A stretch of 64,000 bases of DNA, taken from Peptoniphilus ovalis (GTDB lineage Bacteria > Bacillota > Clostridia > Tissierellales > Peptoniphilaceae). The position numbers and the translations under genes were made by a program. The stretch is taken from positions 177,832 through 241,831 of the forward strand of contig NZ_JAHLQO010000006.1 of assembly GCF_018919265.1 (NCBI RefSeq), given 5' to 3'. Positions 26,827-35,187 of the stretch are shown in pieces. Position 1 is the first letter of the stretch. Every line of letters begins with the position of its first letter. Under the pieces are notes generated by a model. It made no database searches. It was not told where the DNA came from and saw only the letters and a list, made by a program, of their open reading frames with translations.

Positions 26827-27084
26827 ATGGATCAAAACAACAATAATACACAAATTTTTGAAAAGAAAGCTTTGGAACAAGAGAGAATTAAGAGTATTTT
26901 AAAAGTTGTTTACAATGCTCTTGAAGAGAAGGGTTATAATCCTATAGATCAAATTATTGGATATATCTTATCAGGCGATCCCACATATATTACAAGCCAT
27001 GATAATGCAAGATCCATGATAGCAGAAGTTGAGAGAGATGAACTTTTACAAGAATTGTTAAAAGTTTATTTAGAGATAAAGTAA
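26827..27084 (+). CDS. ireB: IreB family protein (UPF0297, YrzL)
   Basis: Small cytoplasmic protein. In Enterococcus IreB is a phosphorylation target of the IreK PASTA kinase and affects cephalosporin resistance. The 85 aa share the core [20 protein letters not shown] and [15 protein letters not shown]. The N-terminal tail (Asn-rich, with a single Thr at residue 8) differs from the two-Thr phosphorylated tail known in enterococci, so kinase control may differ. GGAGG site upstream. Confidence 0.92.
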   Translation: MDQNNNNTQIFEKKALEQERIKSILKVVYNALEEKGYNPIDQIIGYILSGDPTYITSHDNARSMIAEVERDELLQELLKVYLEIK

Positions 27085-27117
27085 TTATTATATGAGATGG
27101 CTAGTCCATCTCATATT

Positions 27118-27134
27118 TACATATTTTATATGTA
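27118..27134. repeat. Inverted repeat upstream of ruvX
   Basis: TACATAT and ATATGTA arms around TTT. The arms resemble those of the perfect palindrome at 35863. It could be an operator or a weak RNA hairpin. Just before it (27090-27114), ATGAGATGG/CCATCTCAT forms another hairpin without a T-run. Confidence 0.5.
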
Positions 27135-27154
27135 CCTGTAAAGGTTGTGGTTAT

Positions 27155-27568
27155 ATGAGTAGAATTTTAGGACTAGATGTTGGAGATGTTTGGATAGGAG
27201 TTGCCATAAGCGATGAATTAATGCTTACTGCTCAACCCCTTGAAACTATAAAAAGAGAATCCAATAAAATAGCTTATGAAAAAATTCACAATATAATTTT
27301 AGAGAAAAATATTGAAAAAATAGTGGTAGGTCTTCCAAAAAATATGAATAATACACTTGGACCACAAAGCGAAAAAGTCATTAAATTTGCGACAAAACTA
27401 AAGAATAAATTTAATATAGATATAGAATACATCGACGAGAGAATGACTACATTAATGGCGGAGCAAGTGTTAATTGAAGGATCAGTAAGAAGAGAAAACA
27501 GAAAGAAATATATAGATAAAATAGCTGCGACATTTATACTGCAGAGCTATTTGGATCAAAATAGGTAA
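27155..27568 (+). CDS. ruvX: RuvX/YqgF family nuclease-like protein
   Basis: RNase H-fold protein linked to 16S rRNA 5' maturation and proposed as a Holliday junction resolvase. ATG 27155 gives 137 aa, the family length, and begins at the conserved ILGLDVGDVWIGVAISD. The frame stays open upstream but that part has no similarity. VVGLPKNMNNTLGPQSE and YIDERMTT are family motifs, with catalytic acids Asp8, Glu in DER and the C-terminal Asp region. The ribosome binding site is weak (AAGG 12 nt upstream). Confidence 0.92.
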   Translation: MSRILGLDVGDVWIGVAISDELMLTAQPLETIKRESNKIAYEKIHNIILEKNIEKIVVGLPKNMNNTLGPQSEKVIKFATKLKNKFNIDIEYIDERMTTLMAEQVLIEGSVRRENRKKYIDKIAATFILQSYLDQNR

Positions 27569-27578
27569 AGGTGATTTA

Positions 27579-27818
27579 ATGGAAAAAATTAAGTTATATG
27601 ATGAAAATAATGTTGAAACTGAATTTTACGTAGATGCAAAATTCACAGTTGATGACACTGATTATGTAGCACTGTTTACTGATGAAGAAGATCCAGAAAT
27701 CTATATATTAAAAATTATTGAAGATGAAAATGGTGAAGAACTTCTTTCTGGGATAGACGACAATGAACTTAAAGTTGCACAAGATGCATACGAAGAGCTT
27801 TTAAATGAGTTAGAGTAG
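27579..27818 (+). CDS. DUF1292 protein (UPF0473, YrzB)
   Basis: Small acidic protein of unknown function, conserved next to ireB and ruvX in Firmicutes. The 79 aa are rich in Asp/Glu: an N-terminal strand region EFYVDAKFTVDDTDYVALF and a C-terminal helix. AAGGTGAT ribosome binding site; 10 nt after ruvX and 8 nt before the Fur gene. Confidence 0.9.
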   Translation: MEKIKLYDENNVETEFYVDAKFTVDDTDYVALFTDEEDPEIYILKIIEDENGEELLSGIDDNELKVAQDAYEELLNELE

Positions 27819-27826
27819 GTGAGAAC

Positions 27827-28297
27827 ATGCTTGCAGGTATTGATCAAGTTAAAGAAATTTTAAAAGAAAATGGATATAAATATACTTCACAAAGGGCTAA
27901 GGTTTTTGAAACTTTTGTTGAAAATTCAGATAAACATCTTACAACTGAAGAAGTATATAATTTAGTATCAAAGAAATATCCAGAGCTAGGTATAGCAACA
28001 GTTTATAGGAATGTTTCCCTTTTTACTAAACTTGGAATTTTAGATCAGATTATTTTCGATGATAATATAGTTAGATATGAGCTTAGAATGCCTCATGAGG
28101 GACATAGACATCATCACCTAATATGTATGAATTGCGGAAAAGTTGAAGAATTTGACGTCGATAATTTAGATGAAGTAGAAAAAGAAATTGAAGAAAAAAA
28201 GAATTTTAAAATAATTGACCACACTCTTAAATTTATGGGTTATTGCGAAGACTGCCAAAAAATTGAGGAGAAGGCAAAATTAAATGAAAAACAATAA
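27827..28297 (+). CDS. Fur-family metalloregulator (Fur/PerR/Zur subtype not resolved)
   Basis: Dimeric winged-helix repressor sensing metal or peroxide. In the 156 aa the DNA-binding domain spans 1-85 (YTSQRAKVFETF, TEEVYNLVS, IATVYRNVSLF), followed by the metal-binding hinge HEGHRHHHLICMNCGK and a second CxxC (GYCEDCQK) that would form the structural zinc site. The HHH cluster and CxxC pairs are standard for the family but do not decide between iron, zinc and peroxide sensing. Overlaps the RNase J gene by 14 bp. Confidence 0.9.
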   Translation: MLAGIDQVKEILKENGYKYTSQRAKVFETFVENSDKHLTTEEVYNLVSKKYPELGIATVYRNVSLFTKLGILDQIIFDDNIVRYELRMPHEGHRHHHLICMNCGKVEEFDVDNLDEVEKEIEEKKNFKIIDHTLKFMGYCEDCQKIEEKAKLNEKQ

Positions 28298-29945
28298 CAA
28301 ATTAAAAATAATTCCCCTGGGAGGCTTACATGAAATTGGTAAGAACCTTACAGTCATAGAATATAGAGATGATATTATTATCGTCGATTGTGGGATGACT
28401 TTCCCAGAGGATGAAATGCTTGGTATTGATGTGGTAATTCCTGATGTGACTTATTTAATCAATAACAAGCATAAAATAAGAGGTCTTGTTTTAACGCATG
28501 GACACGAAGACCATATTGGAGCAATCCCTTATGTTCTTAGAAAATTAGATCTTGATATTTATGGAACAGCACTTACTATTGGACTTTTAGAAAATAAGCT
28601 AAAAGAACATAGACTATCAAGAGATAAACTTCATGTAGTTAGAGCAGGTAATGTAGTTAAACTTGGAAAAATGGAAGTTGAATGGATTAATGTAAACCAC
28701 TCAATTCCTGATTCATGTGCCTTAGCTATTAAGACACCTCTTGGATATGTTTACCATTCAGGAGACTTTAAGGTGGACTTTACTCCTATTAGTGGAGAAC
28801 CAATTAATCTTACAAGAATTGCTGAAATTGGTGAAAAAGGCGTAATTGCAATGATTGGTGAATCTACAAATGTCCTTAGAGAAGGATATACGATGAGTGA
28901 ATCCAAGGTTGGAGAAACTTTTAATCGATTATTCCAATCTCTATCTGAAAATAGAATTATTATTGCAACTTTTGCATCAAATGTACACAGAGTCCAACAA
29001 ATTATAAATGCGGCTGAAAAATATGGAAGGAAAGTCATACTTTCTGGTAGATCAATGCTTAATGTAACAGAAACTGCTAGAAGACTTGGACAATTTAGAG
29101 TAAAAGATGACACAATTGTAGACATTAGAAATATGGATAAATACGAAGACAATGAAATTGTATTTATTACTACAGGTTCACAAGGTGAGCCAATGTCAGC
29201 TCTTACAAGAATCGCATACGGAGAACATAAAAAAATTGAGCTTACTCCAAATGATGCAGTAATTCTTTCGGCAACACCAATTCCTGGAAATGAAAATGCA
29301 GTTACAAAAGTTATCAATAGACTTCTTGAAAGAGGGGCAAAGGTAATCTATGAAACTCTTTCAGAAATTCATGTTTCAGGACACGCTTGTCAAGAAGAAT
29401 TAAAATTAATTTTAAGCTTAGTTAAACCAAAATACTTTATTCCAGCTCATGGTGAGGTAAGACACTTAATGAAGCATGCTGAAATTGCTCAAAAAATGGG
29501 AATGGATGAAGAAAATATATTTATACTTGAAAATGGAAATTGTCTTGAAATTTCCCAAAAAGATGCAAAACTTGTGGGAGATGTGCCATCAGGAAATATT
29601 TTAGTAGATGGACTTGGCGTTGGAGATGTTGGAAATATTGTATTAAGAGATAGAAAGCATCTTTCTGAAGACGGGCTAATAATAGTTGTGGTTTCAATTT
29701 CTAAACAAGGTAAAGTTATTTCTGGACCTGATATTATTTCAAGAGGGTTTGTATATGTTAGAGAATCTGAAGATTTAATAGAAAATGCGAAGAATGTTGT
29801 AAGAAAAATATTAAGCGACAACTCTGGACAAAAATTAACTGATTGGAATGGATTAAAATCTGATATTAGAGATGATTTAAGATCCTTTATTTTCAAAAAT
29901 ACAAAGAGAAATCCTATGATTTTACCAATTATTATGGAAGTTTAG
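28284..29945 (+). CDS. rnj: Ribonuclease J
   Basis: Metallo-beta-lactamase/beta-CASP ribonuclease with 5' exo- and endonuclease activity, central to mRNA turnover and rRNA maturation. The 553 aa carry LTHGHEDHIGAIPYV (metal site HxHxDH), HSGDFKVDFTP, and the beta-CASP motifs GSQGEPMSAL and HVSGHACQEE, with AHGEVRHL. A C-terminal domain follows from about 450. Start overlaps the Fur gene, with GAGGAGAAGG upstream. Only one copy is in the window. Confidence 0.96.
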   Translation: MKNNNKLKIIPLGGLHEIGKNLTVIEYRDDIIIVDCGMTFPEDEMLGIDVVIPDVTYLINNKHKIRGLVLTHGHEDHIGAIPYVLRKLDLDIYGTALTIGLLENKLKEHRLSRDKLHVVRAGNVVKLGKMEVEWINVNHSIPDSCALAIKTPLGYVYHSGDFKVDFTPISGEPINLTRIAEIGEKGVIAMIGESTNVLREGYTMSESKVGETFNRLFQSLSENRIIIATFASNVHRVQQIINAAEKYGRKVILSGRSMLNVTETARRLGQFRVKDDTIVDIRNMDKYEDNEIVFITTGSQGEPMSALTRIAYGEHKKIELTPNDAVILSATPIPGNENAVTKVINRLLERGAKVIYETLSEIHVSGHACQEELKLILSLVKPKYFIPAHGEVRHLMKHAEIAQKMGMDEENIFILENGNCLEISQKDAKLVGDVPSGNILVDGLGVGDVGNIVLRDRKHLSEDGLIIVVVSISKQGKVISGPDIISRGFVYVRESEDLIENAKNVVRKILSDNSGQKLTDWNGLKSDIRDDLRSFIFKNTKRNPMILPIIMEV

Positions 29946-29953
29946 GATTATTT

Positions 29954-29979
29954 AGGGAATCTTTATGGTTCCCTTTTTT
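29954..29979 (+). terminator. Intrinsic terminator after RNase J
   Basis: AGGGAATC pairs with GGTTCCCT around TTTAT, followed by six Ts. Only 11 nt remain to the next start codon and no promoter fits there, so the downstream genes probably depend on read-through. Confidence 0.8.
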
Positions 29980-29990
29980 AGAGGGATTAG

Positions 29991-30647
29991 ATGACAAATA
30001 TAAATTATGATTATATAGAAAATTATTTGAGAGATATTATAGAAGTAGAAGATGAAAAATTATTGGAAATGGAAAAATATGCAGAAGCTAATCATGTTCC
30101 AATAATTGAAAGAGAAACAGAGGAGTTTATAAAATTTTTAATTTCTATAACTAAGCCGAAAAAGATATTAGAACTTGGCACAGCCATTGGATATTCATCA
30201 ATTTCCTTTGCAAAATTTTCAAAAAATATAAAGAGAATTGACAGCGTGGAGATTAGAAGCGATATGGTTGAAATTGCAAATAAAAATATTGAAGAATCTC
30301 ATCTTTCTGATATAATTTATGTCTATGAAAGTGATGCCTATGAATTTCTTGAAGATTTAGAAGACAAGTATGATATGATTTTTATAGATGCTGCTAAGGG
30401 ACAGTATGAAAAATATTTTAATAGTGCTCTTAAAAATTTAAATGATAAAGGAATTATAATCTGCGACAATGTGTTATTTAAGGGAATGGTCGCAGAGGAT
30501 GATTTGATAATTAGAAGAAAAAAGACTATTGTAAAAAGACTTAGAACTTTTTTAAGCGATGTATCAAAAGATGATAGATTTATTTCGTCAATTATTCCAA
30601 TTGGAGATGGAGTATTATTAGTTAGGAGAAAAGATGAAGAAGATTGA
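29991..30647 (+). CDS. O-methyltransferase (YrrM type)
   Basis: SAM-dependent class I methyltransferase of the PF01596 family. The 218 aa contain the SAM motif LELGTAIGYSSISFAKF (about 60-76), an acidic SAM-ribose position in DSVEIRSDM, and the metal-site Asp in MIFIDAAKGQYEKYF with CDNVLFKGMV. B. subtilis TrmR (YrrM) methylates 5-hydroxyuridine in tRNA, and the adjacent U32 gene of the TrhP type makes that substrate, so the same role in tRNA wobble modification is likely. Confidence 0.88.
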   Translation: MTNINYDYIENYLRDIIEVEDEKLLEMEKYAEANHVPIIERETEEFIKFLISITKPKKILELGTAIGYSSISFAKFSKNIKRIDSVEIRSDMVEIANKNIEESHLSDIIYVYESDAYEFLEDLEDKYDMIFIDAAKGQYEKYFNSALKNLNDKGIIICDNVLFKGMVAEDDLIIRRKKTIVKRLRTFLSDVSKDDRFISSIIPIGDGVLLVRRKDEED

Positions 30648-31863
30648 ACTTTTAGCACCAGCAGGTGATATTAATAAATTAAAAATGGCTGTGGAATATG
30701 GAGCAGATGCAGTTTATCTTGGAGGAGAAAGTTTTGGACTTAGAAAAGCTTCTAAAAACTTCTCTATGGAAGACATAAAATGGGCAGCTGATTACTTACA
30801 CGAGAGAGGTAAGAAACTTCATGTAACACTTAATATAATTCCTCACAACAAAGACATTGTAGGAGTAGAAGATTATATAAAACAGCTTTATGATATTGGT
30901 GTAGATGCACTAATTGTTGCAGACCCTGGGATGTTCATGAAGGTCAAAGAAGTTGCACCTGATTTTCCAATTCATATTTCAACTCAAGGATCAGTAACAA
31001 ACACTCAAACTGTAAAGTTTTGGCAACAACTTGGAGCAGAAAGAGTTGTAATGGCTAGAGAACTTAGTTTAAAGGAAGTTTCTGACATTATAAAAGAAGT
31101 TGGAGATTCAATTGAAATCGAAACTTTTCTTCATGGTGCAATGTGTATGTCTTACTCAGGAAGATGCTTACTTTCAAATTACATGACTGGAAGAGATGCT
31201 AACATGGGAGACTGTGCACAACCTTGTAGATATAAGTATCACTTAGTTGAAGAAAAAAGACCTGGAGAGTATTTCCCGATAGAGGAGCATGATGAAGGCA
31301 CTTTTATTATGAACTCAAAAGACCTTTGCATGATTGAACACATTGATGAGATGATTGAAGCAGGGATTGCAAGTCTAAAAATTGAGGGAAGAGTAAAAAG
31401 TGAATATTATCTTGCAACTGTAATTAGATCTTACAGAATGGCAATTGATAAATATTATGAAAATCCAGAGACTTATAAATACGATCCATATTATTTAGAA
31501 GAAATCAAAAAAGTAAGTCACAGAGACTTTACAACTGGATTTTTCTATGGACAGGCCAATGAAGATTCTCAAGTTTATGAGGATAATTCATATATCAGAG
31601 GATATGATTTTGTTGGAATTGTTAGAGAATATGACAAAGATTCTAAGATTGCAACAATTGAGCAAAGAAATAGAGTTTTTGTTGGAGACGAAGTAGAAAT
31701 ATTTGGTCCAGGAGTTAAGCATTTTGATTATAAAATAGAAAAGATGTTAAACGACAAAGATGAAGAAATTGAAGTTGCAAATCATGCACAACAACTTTTT
31801 AAAATTAAAGTAGAAGAAGACATTAAACCTGGATATATTTTAAGGAGAGAAAATCTTGACTAA
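30634..31863 (+). CDS. U32 family protein (YrrN/YrrO, TrhP-like)
   Basis: Radical-free U32 'peptidase' family enzyme. Relatives TrhP1/TrhP2 (YrrN/YrrO) and E. coli TrhP are needed for 5-hydroxyuridine at the tRNA wobble position. In the 409 aa, ELLAPAGDINKLKMAVEYGADAV opens the TIM barrel, and the cysteines MSYSGRCLLSNY and GDCAQPCRYKY are the conserved signature for the proposed Fe-S site. It overlaps the methyltransferase gene by 14 bp, which supports a hydroxylation-then-methylation pair. Confidence 0.88.
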   Translation: MKKIELLAPAGDINKLKMAVEYGADAVYLGGESFGLRKASKNFSMEDIKWAADYLHERGKKLHVTLNIIPHNKDIVGVEDYIKQLYDIGVDALIVADPGMFMKVKEVAPDFPIHISTQGSVTNTQTVKFWQQLGAERVVMARELSLKEVSDIIKEVGDSIEIETFLHGAMCMSYSGRCLLSNYMTGRDANMGDCAQPCRYKYHLVEEKRPGEYFPIEEHDEGTFIMNSKDLCMIEHIDEMIEAGIASLKIEGRVKSEYYLATVIRSYRMAIDKYYENPETYKYDPYYLEEIKKVSHRDFTTGFFYGQANEDSQVYEDNSYIRGYDFVGIVREYDKDSKIATIEQRNRVFVGDEVEIFGPGVKHFDYKIEKMLNDKDEEIEVANHAQQLFKIKVEEDIKPGYILRRENLD

Positions 31864-32470
31864 GCCTTGTATTATTGGCATATGTGGAGGCAGTGGTAGC
31901 GGAAAAAGCACTGTCACAAGAAAATTAATAGAGCTTGTGGGAAATGAAAATGTATCAGTTATTGAGCAAGATTCTTATTATAAGGATCAGTCCAATCTTG
32001 AATTTTCTGAAAGAGTAAAGACTAATTACGACCATCCCTTTGCCTTTGACAATGAACTTTTATTAGAGCATTTGATAAAACTTAAAAATGGAGAATCAAT
32101 TGACAAGCCGATTTATGATTTTTCAGAACACAATAGAAAAAAGGAAACTGAAATAATTTATCCTAAATCAATTATTATTCTTGAGGGAATTTTAATTTTT
32201 AATGAAAGACCTCTTTTAAATATTTTAGACATCAAAGTTTTTGTTGACACAGATTCTGATGTAAGAATTATTAGAAGAATTAAAAGGGATATGAAATACA
32301 GGGGAAGAAGTCTTGATTCTGTAATTGATCAATATCTTGAAACTGTAAGACCTGCTCATTTGCAATTTGTTGAGCCATCAAAGAGATATGCAGATATAAT
32401 CATACCTGAAGGTGGTGCAAATGAAGTAGCAATTGATCTTTTATACCAAAAAATAAAATCCATTGTATAA
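31856..32470 (+). CDS. udk: Uridine kinase
   Basis: Phosphorylates uridine and cytidine in pyrimidine salvage. The 204 aa hold the P-loop GICGGSGSGKST at 8-19, DSYYKDQS with the base-binding region, DHPFAFDNELL, and the lid RIIRRIKRDMKYRGRS. It overlaps the U32 gene by 8 bp and ends the operon. Confidence 0.94.
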   Translation: MTKPCIIGICGGSGSGKSTVTRKLIELVGNENVSVIEQDSYYKDQSNLEFSERVKTNYDHPFAFDNELLLEHLIKLKNGESIDKPIYDFSEHNRKKETEIIYPKSIIILEGILIFNERPLLNILDIKVFVDTDSDVRIIRRIKRDMKYRGRSLDSVIDQYLETVRPAHLQFVEPSKRYADIIIPEGGANEVAIDLLYQKIKSIV

Positions 32471-32483
32471 ATTAAAAAACTAT

Positions 32484-32512
32484 TTGACAAGTAGTATTTA
32501 CTGTGATAAAAT
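32484..32512 (+). promoter_or_regulatory. Promoter of the infC-rpmI-rplT operon
   Basis: TTGACA (32484-32489), 17 bp spacer, TAAAAT (32507-32512). Confidence 0.8.
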
Positions 32513-32518
32513 ATCATC

Positions 32519-32643
32519 TGTTATTAAAGAAGAAGTCCGCTTCTCACCTAATGGCAAGAGCTTTTTAGGTTATTTGAAAATTATGATGATTTTGCGGGCA
32601 TCTTTTGGTGTCCGCTTTTTTAATTTTACGGAGGTGCTTAGAA
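32519..32643 (+). promoter_or_regulatory. infC leader with transcription attenuator (L20-type autoregulation)
   Basis: A terminator hairpin, GCGGGCATC (32594-32602) with GGTGTCCGC (32607-32615) and a T-run, stands before infC. GTCCGC at 32535-32540 can pair instead with GCGGGC at 32594-32599, forming an antiterminator that excludes the terminator. Between them ACCTAA/TTAGGT forms a second hairpin. In B. subtilis L20 binds such a leader and causes premature termination; the same control is inferred here. Confidence 0.82.
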
Positions 32644-33171
32644 ATTAAAGAACTTCAAATCAATGAAGAAATAAGAGAGAAGGAAGTTAGATTAGTAGAC
32701 GAAAATGGAGAACAACTTGGAGTTGTTGCTACTAATAGAGCTATTGACATGGCTATATCTAAAAAGCTGGATCTTGTAAAGGTTGCTCCTAATGCAAAGC
32801 CACCAGTATGTCGTTTAATGGATTATGGTAAATACAAATACGACATGGAGAAAAAAGAAAAAGAAGCAAAGAAAAAACAAAAGGTTATCAATATTAAAGA
32901 GTTAAGATTTAGCCCTAATATTGAAGACCATGATTTAAATACAAAGGCCAAAAGAGCTATTGATTTCTTAAAAAATGGTGACAGAGTTAAGGTTTCAGTA
33001 AGATTTAGAGGAAGAGAAATGGGCCACACTGATCTTGGAAGAGAAGTTCTAGACAAATTTGTTGATTTAGTTTCTGAGTATGGAGTTGTGGACAAAAAAC
33101 CTAAAATGGAAGGAAGAAGTCTTGTGATGTTCCTTTCAGAGAAAAAAGACGATGACAAGTCTAATAATTAA
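32644..33171 (+). CDS. infC: Translation initiation factor IF-3, ATT start
   Basis: Monitors start-codon selection on the 30S subunit. Similarity begins at LQINEEIREKEVRLVDENG, and the only well-placed ribosome binding site (GGAGGT 32630-32635) lies 8 nt before an ATT at 32644, giving 175 aa. An in-frame TTG at 32605 lies inside the attenuator hairpin and is rejected. An ATT start is known for E. coli infC and allows IF3 to repress its own translation. VAPNAKPPVCRLMDYGKYKY marks the linker. First gene of the IF3-L35-L20 operon. Confidence 0.94.
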   Translation: MKELQINEEIREKEVRLVDENGEQLGVVATNRAIDMAISKKLDLVKVAPNAKPPVCRLMDYGKYKYDMEKKEKEAKKKQKVINIKELRFSPNIEDHDLNTKAKRAIDFLKNGDRVKVSVRFRGREMGHTDLGREVLDKFVDLVSEYGVVDKKPKMEGRSLVMFLSEKKDDDKSNN

Positions 33172-33183
33172 GGAGGATTTTTT

Positions 33184-33375
33184 ATGGCAAAGATGAAAAC
33201 TCACAGAGCTTCCGCCAAAAGATTTAAAAGAACTGGTTCAGGAAAGCTAAAGAGATTTAGTGCTTTTAAAGGACATTTAACTGGTAAAAAAACTGCTAAG
33301 AGACTTAGAAAACTTAGAAAAAGCGGTATTGTATCTAAAGGTGATCAAAAGAGAATTGATCACATGATTCCGTAA
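33184..33375 (+). CDS. rpmI: 50S ribosomal protein L35
   Basis: 63 aa, very basic, with the family start [20 protein letters not shown] and the C-terminal [19 protein letters not shown] ribosome binding site; 12 nt after infC. Confidence 0.96.
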   Translation: MAKMKTHRASAKRFKRTGSGKLKRFSAFKGHLTGKKTAKRLRKLRKSGIVSKGDQKRIDHMIP

Positions 33376-33390
33376 TTAGGAGGGTAGAGA

Positions 33391-33741
33391 ATGGCTAGAG
33401 TAAAAAGAGGCGTTAACGCAAAAAAAAGACATAAGAATATTCTAAAACAAGCTAAAGGATATTTTGGTGCAAAATCAAAACTATTCAGAGTAGCTAATCA
33501 AGCTGTTATGAAATCTCTTAACTACGCATACATTGGAAGAAAACAAAGAAAAAGAGATTTTAGAAAACTTTGGATTACAAGAATTAATGCAGCTGCAAGA
33601 CTTAATGGAATGAGCTATTCAAAATTCATTTCCGGTCTTAAAAAAGCTAATATAGATATCAACAGAAAGATGCTTTCTGAAATGGCTATTAACGATCCAG
33701 CTGGTTTTACAAAATTAGTTGAAATCGCAAAAGAACAATAA
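33391..33741 (+). CDS. rplT: 50S ribosomal protein L20
   Basis: 116 aa, starting [19 protein letters not shown]. Binds 23S rRNA early in 50S assembly and, in B. subtilis, the infC leader as repressor; its C-terminal globular domain (about 60-116) that performs both is intact. AGGAGGG site. Last gene of the operon, followed by a terminator. Confidence 0.96.
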   Translation: MARVKRGVNAKKRHKNILKQAKGYFGAKSKLFRVANQAVMKSLNYAYIGRKQRKRDFRKLWITRINAAARLNGMSYSKFISGLKKANIDINRKMLSEMAINDPAGFTKLVEIAKEQ

Positions 33742-33746
33742 GAAGT

Positions 33747-33771
33747 CTCCCTTTTAAAGGGAGGTTTTTTT
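33747..33771 (+). terminator. Intrinsic terminator after rplT
   Basis: CTCCCTTT pairs with AAAGGGAG, followed by a T-run. Confidence 0.9.
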
Positions 33772-33791
33772 AATTTATAAATTTATCCATT

Positions 33792-33821
33792 TTGATATAT
33801 TTGTATTGTTATGGGTAAAAT
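33792..33821 (+). promoter_or_regulatory. Possible promoter of the Ktr operon
   Basis: TTGATA (33792-33797), 18 bp spacer, TAAAAT (33816-33821), 36 nt before the KtrB start. No hairpin that would indicate a c-di-AMP riboswitch is seen in this short leader. Confidence 0.45.
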
Positions 33822-33856
33822 TTATTTAAGAAAATTTTATTATAGAAGGTCAAATT

Positions 33857-35185
33857 ATGATTAAAAATTTAAAAAAGAATCCACCTCTTGTAATATGCCT
33901 TTCATTTTTAGTGCTTATATTTACAGGAGCTTTTCTTTTGAATACAAAAATTGCTTCAGTAAATGGAGAGCGAATTGGTTTTATCAATGCACTTTTTACT
34001 GCAACATCTGCAAGCTGTGTGACAGGTCTTGTAGTTGTAAATACTGCAGAGTATTGGAGTGCTTTTGGTAAATTTATAATAATCGCATTAATTCAAATCG
34101 GTGGACTTGGCACCATGGTTTTTCTTTCTTTAATCCCAATGATTTTTCACAGAAGAATTGGAATTGTCGAGAGAAGAATTTTAAAGGAGCAAGTGAGTTA
34201 TGATACCAACAAAGGAATTATAAAACTTGTGATTTATATTATTAAATTTAGTTTGGTAGTTGAATTTGTGGGAGCAATTTTACTTTCCTTTAAATTCATT
34301 CCACAGTTTGGAGCGATTGAGGGGATTTTATTCTCAATATTTCATTCTATTTCTGCTTTTTGTAATGCAGGTTTTGATTTAATAGGAAATTCCTTAATGG
34401 ATTATCAGTCAGACTTTTTAATGACTTTTACAATTTCAAGTTTAATTATTATTGGTGGACTTGGATTTGCGGTTTTTCTTGAAATTTATAGAGAGAAAAA
34501 ATTTAAAAATCTAAGCCTTCACTCAAAAACTGTAATTACTATTTCTGCTATTTTATTAATACTTGGAACTTTTGGATTTTTCCTTCTAGAACACAATCAA
34601 GTTTCTATGGAGGGACTTGATATGAAGGGTAAACTTTTGACATCGTATTTTATGTCTGCATCATCAAGAACAGCAGGATTTAATTCTCTTGATCTTTCTA
34701 AAATTCAAGAAGGATCAGTAATATTAACTATAATCTTGATGTTTATAGGTGCATCTCCAGCTTCTACTGGTGGTGGTATCAAGACTACAACTTTTGCAGT
34801 TTTATTATTTTCAACAATTTCAGTTTTAAGAGGAGATGAAGAAGCTGAATTCTTCCACAAGACTATTCCTTATGATGTCCTAGTAAAAAGTTTATGCATA
34901 TTTTTCTTGGCATCAGGTCTTGTTATATTTTCTTCATTGGGTCTTATGATTATAGAAGATGGAAGATTTTTATATCTCGACATACTTTATGAAATTGTAT
35001 CGGCTTTTGGTACTGTTGGAGTTACAAGAGGGATTACATCTGATTTAAGCACAGCTTCAAAGATGATATTAGTTATTTTAATGTATTTAGGTAGAGTTGG
35101 TGCGGCCACTCTTGGCATTGGAATTATAAATAGAAAGAAAAAGAAACACACAAAATATGCACATGGAAAAATAATAGTGGGGTAA
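33857..35185 (+). CDS. ktrB: Potassium uptake protein, TrkH/KtrB membrane subunit
   Basis: Ion-conducting subunit of a K+ (Na+-coupled) transporter. The 442 aa contain the four membrane-pore-membrane repeats; pore loops visible include TATSASCVTGLVV, HSISAFCNAGFDL, SASSRTAGFNSLD and FGTVGVTRG. SPASTGGGIKTTTF marks the third repeat gate region. Paired with its regulatory subunit 2 nt downstream. Confidence 0.93.
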   Translation: MIKNLKKNPPLVICLSFLVLIFTGAFLLNTKIASVNGERIGFINALFTATSASCVTGLVVVNTAEYWSAFGKFIIIALIQIGGLGTMVFLSLIPMIFHRRIGIVERRILKEQVSYDTNKGIIKLVIYIIKFSLVVEFVGAILLSFKFIPQFGAIEGILFSIFHSISAFCNAGFDLIGNSLMDYQSDFLMTFTISSLIIIGGLGFAVFLEIYREKKFKNLSLHSKTVITISAILLILGTFGFFLLEHNQVSMEGLDMKGKLLTSYFMSASSRTAGFNSLDLSKIQEGSVILTIILMFIGASPASTGGGIKTTTFAVLLFSTISVLRGDEEAEFFHKTIPYDVLVKSLCIFFLASGLVIFSSLGLMIIEDGRFLYLDILYEIVSAFGTVGVTRGITSDLSTASKMILVILMYLGRVGAATLGIGIINRKKKKHTKYAHGKIIVG

Positions 35186-35187
35186 AA

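Noticed and set aside
28751..29317. A 188-codon minus-strand frame inside the RNase J gene
   Set aside because: Antisense to conserved catalytic motifs; its Ser/Ile-rich composition is typical of antisense frames in this AT-rich genome.
32463..32648. A 61-codon frame before infC as a leader peptide or small gene
   Set aside because: It runs through the promoter, antiterminator and terminator of the infC leader; its composition is explained by those RNA structures.
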